Shown here piece after piece: positions 1 to 11,105 of a stretch of 64,000 nt of DNA (within the stretch, counting starts at the first letter, position 1; each line of letters starts with the position of its first letter). Source of the stretch: Dimorphilus gyrociliatus (lineage: Eukaryota > Annelida > Polychaeta > Dinophilidae); assembly GCA_904063045.1 (NCBI GenBank), contig CAJFCJ010000013.1:1098156-1162155 (forward strand), in the 5' to 3' direction. Under the pieces are notes generated by a model. That model was not told the DNA's origin and did no database searches. It saw nothing but the letters and a program-made list of their open reading frames with translations. A program made the translations under genes and the position numbers.

Positions 1-3000
1 GCGAGGGTACTATTCTTACTCTGTTGGAAATAGCCCTAATTAAATCTCTTGTGTGCTTAAGATTGAAAGCTTTTAAGATGGCGCATGTTTCATCTGAAAA
101 ATTTCCCGAATCAATCCATTCTTCGTAATCTATTACATAATCGTAGGGCGTTAATCCTTTAACATCCTTTATATTGCAGTCAGCTCCCTTTGAAATTAGA
201 TATGAAGCGGCAAATCGATTGTTCACTTGACAAGCGATATGCAAAGGTGTAACAGCATTATATTCAGCAGCCGCTTCAATTTCGGCTCCACTTTCAACAA
301 GAACTTCTAAAAGGTCATTGGAATTTGTTACGGATGCAGCGTAATGCAATGCTGTATAGCCACTTCCCTCGTAAATATGATTAGGATCCGCTCCGTATTT
401 GATAAGTAGTTTAATGGCTCTAATTTTTTCGCTAACTTTTATTTTTTCCGTAATAATTCTTTGAATTAATATTTCTGGCTCTGACCTCTTTAAAAAGAAC
501 TCTCGCTCTAAGAGCCATTCTGCTGCATTTAAATAGTCATTAGCCAAAGCTAAATGTGGTAAGCTAGGTGGATTTCTATCCTCCTCATCGGCCAACGACT
601 TCAACATTTCATCTCCGCCCTCAGCCTCCATTAATATCTTTATTAGATCTACTCTCCCCTGCATTGCACAACAATGAATTGGAAGTAACTTTTTATGATT
701 GCGAACTGTGAGCTTTGCTCCAATTTTAATTAGGCCGTCAACACAATTGACCGCCGATGGTTTTCCTGTATCACCATAGCATTTTACATGCAATGGGGTG
801 TTACCGTCGAAATCAGTTATATCCGGTTCAGCTCCAGCAGCCGTAAGTACGGAAAGGGTATCGGCATCTTTAGCCCTATGTAGAGCTACAGCTCCCTTAT
901 AATCCAATAGATTAATGTCTAATCCGACATTTAGCAATTTCCGTATCAGAGATTTTTCGCCGAAATAAGCGGCCGTGTGTAGAAGCGTACTACCATTTAT
1001 AAAACGGCTTCGTAGACTACATAAGCGTTTCTTTCCACTAATATGATCCTCGAAAACTTCGTTTAAAGCTTGCGAATCACCCGACATAATAAGAGGTACA
1101 ATTGTTGAATAGCGCCTATATATTTCTATAAGAGCATCTCTAAATTCGTCGTTTTTGATCGTATCAAAAGCCGTTCTATTCTTTTCATCTTTTAAATGAA
1201 CATCACATCCCCATTCAATTAATAAATGAGCTGTCCTTTGATGTAAGCCCTCAACCGCTGAAAATAGGGGCGATTGACCTAAAAGATTCTGTTGATCTAT
1301 ATTGGCCCCGAACTCTAAGAGAATGCCAACCATTTCTGTATGACCAAGCCTAGCGGCTGTGTGTAAGGGAGTATTTTTTGCAGGACCATCTTTACAGTTT
1401 ATGAAAGATGGAGTACTACGAAAGAACGAGACCATTTTCGTTAAAGTTTCATTATCATTATCCTTAATGGCTTTAAGAAGTATTTTATACCATGTTGAAT
1501 GACTACTAGGGAATACTTGATAAAGAAAGATTGTTCCGGCTCTAAGTTGCTTATTTTTTGATTGTGCCTCAAAGAACACCTAAAAATAATAGCAGGAATA
1601 AATATATAAATATAGGAGATGTTGTTGTCTTTACTTCGTATTGATCGAAATGTTTAGGATTTATATCGGCTGTACCAGAATGAGAAAGCTTTAATATCTG
1701 TTTAACAACATTATTTGATGAATCTGTAAGAAAATCAAAAACCAATGATTATTAGAGCGAAAAGGAAGATAAGGAAAATTTACTTTTTGTACTGGAAAAA
1801 TTGTCAACAAATTCACCAGAAATAGCGCTATCGTTCTTTTCATCATGCCGATTTAGGTGTATAACACATTTCCGACCTTCCGTAAATGTTTCTCTAGATT
1901 CTAACAAATAAAAGCCACTTCCGTTGGTTAATGTCTAAAAACGGAGGAACACGAATGATCAAGAGCAAATACTATATTATTAAAAAGAAATACTAACCAA
2001 ATTAATACCCATTGAGAGGCATAAATCTCCAACCGTAAGACTCCTTGGGACATTAACTTTACAGAATTTCTGTCTCATTAACAGCCGAATAGTATCTTGA
2101 GTCTAAATACAGATAAAAGAAAAATGAAAAAGATAATGAACAAAATAGATATATGAAGATATAAACACCTTTTTTTGAACTTGCTCAACGTGTTTAATCC
2201 ATTTTTCGCTGAATTCTATGTCGAACTTATTAGATAATTGTTCCAATTCTATAAAATCATTAGAGTGTAGTGTTAAATTATTATGATTAAATAAATAAGT
2301 ATCTGAGAAATATATACTGTATATATATATATATAAATTTATATATATAAATATAATATATATAGAGCATTATATAAAGTATTGAACTAACAATAATAAA
2401 AGCAAATTCTAACCATTAGATAAAGTTTACAGAAAGGATTTATCTATTCATCTTTTCTATATTTTAAAACGTAAATGTACAGCGTACTTACCTCGTTCTT
2501 TAGCGTATAATTTAGGGCTAATTTCTCCTGTCAAACTACCATCAGAGATTAATTCGTTTCGAAATCCTCTGATAGCTCGTTTTATTGACGTCTGTATTGA
2601 AATTATAGGTTAAGAGTTTGGATTACATCTGTTGTTTATATATAACGTCAAAGGTATGATTAAATAAAAAAAACTTACTGATTTAGCCGCTACTACTTTA
2701 CATTGTTTAAATTTGTAAGCCAGCATGAAGAATGCTAGAAAATAGGCTGTAAGACTCTTACTATCGCCTTCCACTAGATCTTCCGAATCGAAAAGGCTAT
2801 TTGAATAGAACATTTCTTCGGCAGTTTTTAACACACAATTCATTGTCCATCTATCATTTAAAAGTATCTCTGAAGTGAATGTATTTGGAACGAACGAATT
2901 AAGTAAGGCACATAAAATCCTAGAATCTGATAAATCATCAAGGCTATCACAATGTAACTTTAATCCTTCGTTAGTGTGTTTTAATTGAGTATTTACTAGT

Positions 3001-3629
3001 TCGAGAATGCAGTCTTGCGGTGGAGGAAATTTATTACGTTTTACTTTTTTAAAGCGTTTCATAAAATCGACTTCGGGAAATCTTTCGTAATTGTTTGATT
3101 CTTTGTCATCGTCGTTATCCTCATTTACATATTCAATATTAAAACTAGACGCACCAAAACCAGATAATAAATTTTGAGTCTTTTTGACCGTTCGCTTAGC
3201 TTCTGGAGGTGCATCTGGTACCCAACGGAATACATGCTCTAATAGAATATCGTCGCTTTGTTGAAGGAATTCTATACGCTCCCACATTAGTCTGGCGTCG
3301 TGAGAGAGAAGACGCCAGAGCAAGTCGAATACATGATCAGCACTTTTCATTGCAAATAGTCTATAGTCAACCAAGACGTCATCCGAAAGAACTTTAAATT
3401 TTTTCAATTCGTTTACTAACCATTCCACTCTTGTTATCTTCTGTTGCTGAGTTAGTTGATCCAGACTATCGACATTCGATGGCGATTTTCCAATAAGACT
3501 TTCGACTAAACATTTTAAATTTGTTCCGGATAACAAATCCATTAGGACATTGTTCATAAGGTTATCATACGGCTTTAATCTGAGATTAACCCAACTGGTA
3601 TATCCTCTGATCTTTGTCTTAAGCGACAT
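1..3629 (-). CDS. CH-domain and ankyrin-repeat protein, 3' end beyond the window (partial)
   Basis: Seven exons read on the minus strand: 3629-2679, 2591-2492, 2248-2169, 2102-1998, 1934-1784, 1723-1635 and 1579-1 (open at the left edge). All junctions are GT-AG and in phase. The first exon begins MSLKTKIRGYTSWVNLRLKP and looks like a calponin-homology domain, with a second CH-like stretch around residues 215-320. After a linker of about 150 residues, the last exon encodes a long run of ankyrin repeats (for example NTPLHTAARLGHTEMVGILL and GYTALHYAA). CH domains bind actin or microtubules and ankyrin repeats bind partners, so a cytoskeletal adaptor is likely. I do not recognise a named orthologue. 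An upstream in-frame extension exists but begins with TTG, so the ATG at 3629 is preferred. Confidence 0.8.
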
Positions 3630-3807
3630 TATTCTGTCTTTAAGATAGCGTTTATCTAAGATAAGTCGAAAATTGTATAATTTACACGACAATTTTCACT
3701 CCTAAGACCAGCCAACGACAGATTATATAACTCATCGATCAAAATTTCTTAAATAACCTAACTCCTATATGATTATTATTAACACGTCCATGCCGGTCTG
3801 TGGGATT

Positions 3808-3818
3808 GTAAACAAACA
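3808..3818 (+). promoter_or_regulatory. Forkhead-type motif GTAAACAAACA
   Basis: The sequence GTAAACA matches the forkhead core. It lies about 180 bp upstream of the CH/ankyrin start codon. Motif match only; such short sites are expected by chance in AT-rich DNA. Confidence 0.3.
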
Positions 3819-4010
3819 CAGGACGACATATTCTGCCATCTATCGTTTAAAAATTCAAGTATATTTCTATAGTTACAAACCAAAGATGAAAATATTATCG
3901 CATAGATTTATTATCTTTTTTTTTTTTCAAAATATTTTTTCGATTTTCTTCATTGTTTACAGTCCATTGTCCTAGGCTGTTGTTGGCGTAGTAGTCCATC
4001 GGGTATTGAT

Positions 4011-4023
4011 CTTGCCAGGCAAC
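4011..4023 (-). promoter_or_regulatory. X-box (RFX) like site
   Basis: Read on the minus strand this is GTTGCC-T-GGCAAG, two inverted half sites with a one-base spacer and one mismatch to the RFX consensus GTNRCC(N0-3)RGYAAC. It lies about 380 bp upstream of the CH/ankyrin start. RFX sites mark many ciliary genes, but the match is imperfect. Confidence 0.35.
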
Positions 4024-4189
4024 GCATTCAAGTGCGACCGACAACTGTTGAAGAGATAAAGCGATATATTAACGAACGGTATACTTCTGTTTATAGTAAC
4101 GGCCTACATAAATGTATGAATATGCATAATAAATTAAAAAAGAAACATATAAATGAAAGGGAAGAACTAATGAATGCTTGTTTAATCAT

Positions 4190-6067
4190 TTAAACCTCGT
4201 TTATTACCTCGTAGGGGGTAAGGACCGGCTTTTCGAAAGATGAACCCCAATCAATAGACAATCTTGGACATGCAACTTGAACCCACCTTTAAATAATGCA
4301 TTTAAATAAAGCTAATGGCGGGATATTTTGATTTTTAGTAACTTACGCGTCCACTTTATTAAATTCTTTGAGCTTATAAGGAAATAATTCAGCTAAAAGG
4401 ACCATAACACATTTACGTCCACTGTCCTCGATTTTTTTCTTTAAGTACTGCAATAAAAGCAATTCACTAAGAAAGTCGATTTCGCTGATTCTTATATATT
4501 GAATTTTTAATAGATTACTTCGGTTACTGGTCGAGATCCTTGTCTACCTAACGTTCCCTGGATTACAGCTATAGTTTTTGACTGCGATGCTGCTTTTATA
4601 GCATTTTGTCTAATTTTGTGCATTAATTCCGTATCATAATATTCCCGTGTAATCTCTTTACTATAGGGATCGTATCTAGTTAATAAAAATGTGAAGTTAA
4701 TTATAAAAAGGATATCCCAGGTAGTTTAATAAGGATTTAACAATTCTTAATTACTTGTAGGCAGCTATCTCCGGGTTAGCAATCATTACAGACTCCATGT
4801 GAAATCTTCCATCTCCCAGATATCTATATCATTGGTAGAGAAAAAGGAAAAGAAAAAGATATTTTAATATCTATTCTACCAATTTTAATACTATCACTAT
4901 AAAAACCAACATTAAAGCATCAACATCCTTTGGTAATTTGGGAGAAGTGCAACCGAGAATTTCCCCAGGAGATAAAGGTTTTGCTTGAGGTATCGTTACT
5001 TTATAACCTTTATTGGTAAAAATATCAGTGCAGGACTGAAATATGATAAAAAGAAATAAGGTATATCAAAAAGAGAAGAAAACATTATTCATTATATATA
5101 TATATATATATATATGCAGTATATATATATATATATACATGTATATACTGTATATAGATATCCTTACGTGCACAGAATTGAGAAATTGTATGGTACTGAC
5201 GAAAGCCAAGTGTTTCTTTGAATTGAAATTTTTAGTAACACACTGTACAAAATGGTTTGTATCCAGGTCAATGGTAACAAAGACGTATAACATGTTTAAT
5301 CCTTCAGTCTTTTCTATGGGAACTATAGTTGAACAAAAAATAATAACTATAAAATGTTTTTTTTATTCTTTTCCAGTTGGTAGGTTACCTAAACAACTAT
5401 GACCGTAATGTACCATGAAATCACAGTCTAGGCCTCGAGCAGTAAAATCATCAATACAGCATGCACCATAAGTAACATCCCCCATTATAAAGGTCGTAGC
5501 TTCTGTATATCTATAGGAAAGTAAAGGATTTTATGTATATTAATATATATATATATTAATAAAGATAGAGAAAGAATGATGAGAAATACTATGCATAATA
5601 GTTGGTTCTTAATTATGCTAAATGACTAGTTAAAGCAAAAATTAATATATTTACTCTTCTATTATATCCGCTATGGTCAATGAGAACATCAGTAAACCCT
5701 CGGGAAATTGTAAAGCGACTGTATAAATGAAGATAGAATATGTATTTTAGAAGATTCCCTATTAGATTTAAACATTGTGACACCTTTTTTGGCGTTTGTT
5801 GATTTAATTCTCCATATAGTCTTATGAATTTCAAAATTATAGTTGTGTGGTAACTTTTCCATAGCCTTGTTTAATTGAGGATTTTCTAATATTTCTGGTG
5901 GAATCATGCGTGAACGCAGGGCACCTTCTAAAAAGGAGATTAGAATGCAAAGTGATGAAAAGTAATGAAAAATTATTAAATTGAATGTTTTTACTTTTAG
6001 GACCATAAGTTTTTCTAGCTGGATTAGCTGCTACAACTGAACATCCTTCCTTTTCGCACGTACTCAT
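4190..6067 (-). CDS. DPH1: Diphthamide biosynthesis protein 1 (3-amino-3-carboxypropyl transferase subunit)
   Basis: Ten exons: 6067-5995, 5927-5784, 5718-5655, 5510-5389, 5322-5168, 5035-4911, 4823-4755, 4675-4519, 4447-4347 and 4286-4190. They sum to 1,107 nt (368 residues), somewhat shorter than the vertebrate protein. Family blocks follow in order: [92 protein letters not shown] and [14 protein letters not shown]. With DPH2 the enzyme transfers a 3-amino-3-carboxypropyl group from SAM to a histidine of elongation factor 2, using a radical [4Fe-4S] cluster. The cluster-type cysteines in the GACC, GCTSP and ACPRLS blocks are present. Acceptors for exons 4 and 5 were chosen because they restore the family motifs. 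ATG at 6067 gives [10 protein letters not shown]. Confidence 0.95.
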
Positions 6068-6164
6068 AATTATATCTGGTATATTGCAATGTATAAGATC
6101 ATTAAGCAAAAAAACGTGGTTGTTTACAAGCTGACTAGGAATTCCCAGGAAGTAAGTAAATCCG

Positions 6165-6172
6165 TGACGTCA
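6165..6172. promoter_or_regulatory. Palindromic CRE (TGACGTCA) upstream of DPH1
   Basis: A perfect cAMP-response-element palindrome 98 bp upstream of the DPH1 start codon. The position suits a proximal promoter element; binding is inferred from the motif only. Confidence 0.45.
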
Positions 6173-8154
6173 TAATAAAATTTTAGTCTATCTTTTACAT
6201 CAATACTTTAGGCTAAGTTACGAATCGGATAATCATGCTTGAACTCTGATTACATTTAAGGCAAAAATAGCCTTTTAGCGATTTAATCTGTATATAATTA
6301 TTACAAACGCCTTAAAATAGAATGAAGTATTGAATTATTGAATAGTAAACCTCTCCCCCCTCCCTTATTAATTTAAATATGATCATGTGTTTCTCTTAAT
6401 TAATTCTGAAATGTTTTTATTTCCCTAATGCAATTATATAAAAAGCAGAATAAACGATGCCTTTTACATTAGGAATGTCAAAGAACTTAGCAAACTTAAT
6501 TAATATTTATAATTAATAAAGTTTTATAAATTTGCTTTAAATCCCTTTTAAAGTGCTACCTTTTAATCAATCGATTTATAACGCCACCTGAAGTTTGATT
6601 CTACAACTAAATCTTATAAAATTGTCAGTTTAATTCTTTTTTAAATCTCTTAATTGAGTTATTTTTATCAAAGAAATAAGCTAATTAAAACAAAAATAAA
6701 CGACTAAGTGTATATTGAAACAACTAACAAAGATACTTTAATTCATATCTTTAGTCTCTATTTTAGGTGTCAAATTAAAAAAAAAAAAAGAAAAAGATTG
6801 CTTTGTGTAACGCTTTCTCTCTCAAATTAAGGCGGAGAAAATAATTATTATATATTGGGCGTAAAGGGATTCCACCCATTTTTTACCCTCTAAAATGCAA
6901 ACAATAGTAAAGTAGCAAAATATCTATTATACATCAATAGAAAAAGGAAATCAAGGATATATAGTATATTTATTATATTAAACATAGAATGCTTTATACT
7001 TCTTTTTTTATAGACCTTAGACATTGACCTATATATTTTTATATTCATATATACTGGTAGAATGGAATTATAGGTCAACTTTACCTGAAAAAGGGGGCGA
7101 GCGCTTTTCTCCTTTTTATAGTTTATAGAAAAGACATATTTCTTGTTTGAAAAAAAAATTCGTATTATTCTTTCAATATGTGATATAAAAGTGTAAGTTC
7201 AATAGTTACAGAATTCAATAGTTCATTCAAAATTCAAGAACATTCGTATTATAAATGCATGCATTATATATATATATATATTATGAATATTTATGAGGAC
7301 GTCAGTTATACCTTTTATTATTACTTCTTTAAATTTTATTATTAAATCTAAGTTAGGCAAAAGAGTTTAAAAAATTCAAAATCTTGCTTTACATCCTATT
7401 AGTTTATTACAAGGAAAATTTGTCTATAATAATCATAGTGATAGTAATGAAATGAGGGAGAGAGATGTAAAAATTACTGTTTTAATAGATTATAAATGTA
7501 CATATTGTATATGCAGTATATACAGTATATGTATATCAATTTTAGGGAAAAAAAACCAATCAGAATCAAAATAAAAAATAAAAAAAACCCAGATGTTTCA
7601 TTTTTTTTTCCATGGAAGACAAAAAATTGCTTTAACTCTCTGATCAATGGAAAGATAGGCTGAACGGTTCAAATAGTTGCTCTTGTTACTTCTTTTGTTG
7701 AGGAGGAGGGGGTGGAAGGGAAGTGAAAGGCTTATTGTTAATAGAAGGGAGAATGGCGCAGGATTCTTACCATTTTCAATACACACATACATATACCGTC
7801 ACACACACATGGCCGAAATATACCAATAAACTTCTTTTGTCTGACTAAATTCAGTTTAAAATGATTCATTCAATCATTCTTCTGTCTATCTAAAGGAAGA
7901 TCTTTTTGTTTCTTGGAAATTCCGATTTTATTTTCTTACATCCAGTTAATCTATTACTGAGAGTACTTTATAGGAGAATATACCAAACAATCCCTTACTA
8001 AATAGTGACTTATCTGTAAAATGGAAGCAAATATATATAATATTACCATCAACTTAAGAGTGTCAAATGATTAAAGAATGCTTTAAACATCAAGTCTATA
8101 TATAAAGTACATCTTTCCTATGCAAAAAAATCAATAATGACGCAAATGTTGCAA

Positions 8155-8173
8155 AGAGAGAGAGAGAGAGAGA
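8155..8173. repeat. (GA)n microsatellite
   Basis: Uninterrupted AG dinucleotide run of 19 bases in non-coding DNA. Confidence 0.9.
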
Positions 8174-10536
8174 AAAGTATTTAATTAAAAAGAAATAACA
8201 TTGCTCTATAATTGTCATTGTTTCCTTCTATTTCGTTTTTTATATCTCACTAACACTCAGACTAAACTAGGGATTTAGATAATGTTGTATAACTTACTTT
8301 TAACCTTTAAAATCTTATCTTATCTAAAAATAATAAATTTTGTATTTTTCCTCGTATGTAATATTACCGAATCGAAATCAGAAATATGATAATTTTTACC
8401 ATAAATAGAATATTTTCATTTGCTTATCAAGACTTTTTTCTTTGTTTTTTTTTTTAGATATATACATTTGTCAAAGTTGATTCTTTATACAAAATTTTTT
8501 TTATTATAATACTAAAAGGAATAACTTAAAGAAATTACTGTACATACTATAAATAAATACTACAAATATACATTTATATATACTAAAAATAGTTGGGAAA
8601 ACGCCTTCTGACGTCACGATATACTATAGTCTCGGGAAAGAAGGTTACTAGACAAAAATCTGAACTTACTATTTCTCAGTTAGTCGTGTTGGGCAAATAG
8701 CCAAGTACTAGTCTGTACAATCATACAATTTTACTAACCTAGATTCGCTTTATACCAATAAAATCAATCATATGATGTTAATATAGATTTTTAATTTCAA
8801 CAGCTACATAACAATCTCTTAAACGTCTTATTAATTTTTGCTTAACATTAATTATAGATGGGAAATAATCATTTTCAGTTTAGTTCATTTTTCTTTTCAG
8901 TAGATAAATATCGAGAAAATAGAATAACGTACTTAGCGATCTTAAATATTTACGATTATACAAACACAAAACCCTATAACTTGTTCGTGCTGAATATGTC
9001 TAGAGATCATCGGCTTTTTAAATAAGAACTACGTAATAATTTTATTCTGAGAAATATTCACACAAGGAAAAGATACTGTTTTTTTGTAAGAAGGAACTAG
9101 AATTAACAAAATATCCCTTTCCTTTTCATCATTTAATTCTAAACAATTCCTATTGCTTATCTTTTTTTATAGATTATTTAATTTATTAATTCCCAATTGA
9201 AATCTGTTAAAATTAATCGTTGCTTTTATGTTTAGACGCCTCTATTGTATAAATATCTTTCTTTTTCAATAACATCTCAATAAAACATAGAAGTTTGCAC
9301 TTTACAAGCTGTTTTTTTATATCAAATGAAAAGGAATTATTAGTTTCTGGTTAAAGCCTTTGAATTGTTCTCAGTTATCCGATAAGAAAAGTTCGAATAA
9401 CAGCCAATGTTACTAATGTTCTAGTTGATATGTAAATAGTAAACAGATTCAAAATACACCAATCGTATGATTACTTTAAATCTAACTGATTAAATTTTTT
9501 TATCCTTATCTATCTCAGAATTGTAAAAGGATGATAACTGTATCCTTGTACTTTCTTAATAATAATACAAATAAAGTGCAAAATAGACAAATTCTTACTT
9601 AGACAAACATTGGCTTAGAAAACCGTTTTAGAATTAAACTGTATTTCAGACAAATGTTTATTAAAGATAAAAACTCTTCCGGTCATTTAACTTAACTGTC
9701 TTTTAAATTATAAACATTTCTAATACTTCTGATACCGTATAAGATTTTTTATAGAGGTAATGAAAAGGAGTCGGCCTAACTGAACTTACTGAGATTTATT
9801 TATTGGCCTAAAAGTGTTCTTCTCTGAAAGCTTCGTGTATCATACTTGCCACCATGAATCACATAGTCTCTAGTAATTTTTATGTATTCTTACATCTGTA
9901 GAAATACGAGCCGGAACTAATAGCTTTTGCAGATAAGGAGTTAGGTCGTTGACTCGACAGTTGGTGATATTCCCTCTTTTCAATTTTTATATACATTAAT
10001 ATTAACAAAACTATCATAATTCAATAACATACGGAAAAATGTAAACAAGTGAATTTACGTTATATTAAATGCTTTTAACTATAAAATAGCAATCCCATAT
10101 CATGCGCAGGAAGTAGGATAAATTTTACATAATTAGAAGATGAGAATGAGAGGCCGAATTAGAGAGGATATCCTCTCTCTTTTTTGACAATGATTATTAA
10201 GCGTGTTATTTCTATGAGAGAATATGATATTTTTCGTCCAAATTATAAACATTGTTTTTTAATATATCATATAAATAATAAAAATTAAACGAGGGGCCAA
10301 GGCTTTTTATGTATATTTTTGAGTAGTTTCATCGGCGGCTGTTAATTTTGTCGTGTCTTGAATTTATTTATTCTCTTTTACTGATGAAATATTATTCATT
10401 TTTACAATTTTTACATCTTCAAAATGGTTACAGCGATTAAATAAAGCAATGGAAACGTCTATCTATAATAAATATGAATTATTTAATAAGTCCGTAGGCT
10501 CCCGCCCACCCCTCTTCTAATTATTGGTAAATCCTA

Positions 10537-10544
10537 TGACGTCA
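10537..10544. promoter_or_regulatory. Palindromic CRE next to an inverted CCAAT box, CREB3L promoter
   Basis: TGACGTCA is followed directly by TTGG, so the stretch reads ATGACGTCATTGG, a CRE overlapping an inverted CCAAT (ATTGG). It lies about 180 bp upstream of the first inferred donor site of the CREB3L-type gene. Proteins of this family bind CRE-like sites, so feedback control is possible. Confidence 0.5.
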
Positions 10545-11105
10545 TTGGCGAAGCGCGCAAATAATAAACGTTCTTTTGTTTTTGACTGCTGTTTTTTAGC
10601 AGTTTTCGAGAGGAATCACCCTCTAATGGACCACCCCTTGAAGATATAACTACTCTATTTAACATATCGTCGGTCTTTTGAGCCCCAGACACGGAGCGTT
10701 ATACAAGTTCTCTTACACAGTAAGTACATTTTCACATATGTGTTTTCCTTTTGGTCTTTTAAGGGCTTTAGCCGGCATATGTAAACTTATACCTATCTTA
10801 TTTCAGGCAAATTATTGAAACAAAAACAACATTTTCACTTCTCAGAAGGACACGGCTGAAGAAGTGAATTTGAAAATTGAAGAGGGTATGTATTTTTTAT
10901 ATTTTAACTTCATGTTCCGTGCATAAAAGAAAATAGAGCGACGAATTAAAAATATAGTTCGCGTAAGAATACATCAAAATACCGGTTTCAGCGCTACCTA
11001 GCGTCCTTTTACACCCAACAAATCGAGAAGAAACTCACGAGGTTGGGGTTAAGACAGATTTTTCGAACCCCACGAGGACTTAAGGCAATTGGACCGGACT
11101 GGAAC

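Larger units (their letters stand above)
3630..4189. other. Intergenic spacer, putative promoter of the CH/ankyrin gene
   Basis: About 560 bases between the start of the CH/ankyrin gene and the stop of DPH1, both on the minus strand. No convincing coding exon is seen. It holds a forkhead-type core and an X-box-like inverted repeat, listed separately. Confidence 0.5.
6068..10640. other. Gene-poor AT-rich intergenic region
   Basis: About 4.5 kb with no exon chain I can support on either strand; the short ORFs are AT-rich chance frames. It holds a (GA)n run at 8155-8173, TA-rich repeats near 7265 and 7500, a second CRE palindrome at 8609-8616 and an 18-bp palindrome at 10161-10178. It is the long upstream flank of the CREB3L-type gene, so distal regulatory DNA is plausible but unproven. 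Confidence 0.5.

Noticed and set aside
5043-5402. 119-codon plus-strand ORF
   Set aside because: Antisense to DPH1 exons 4 and 5 and to a TA-rich intron.
9845-9900. GCCACCATG start context in the gene-poor region
   Set aside because: The frame closes after about a dozen codons and no exon chain follows.
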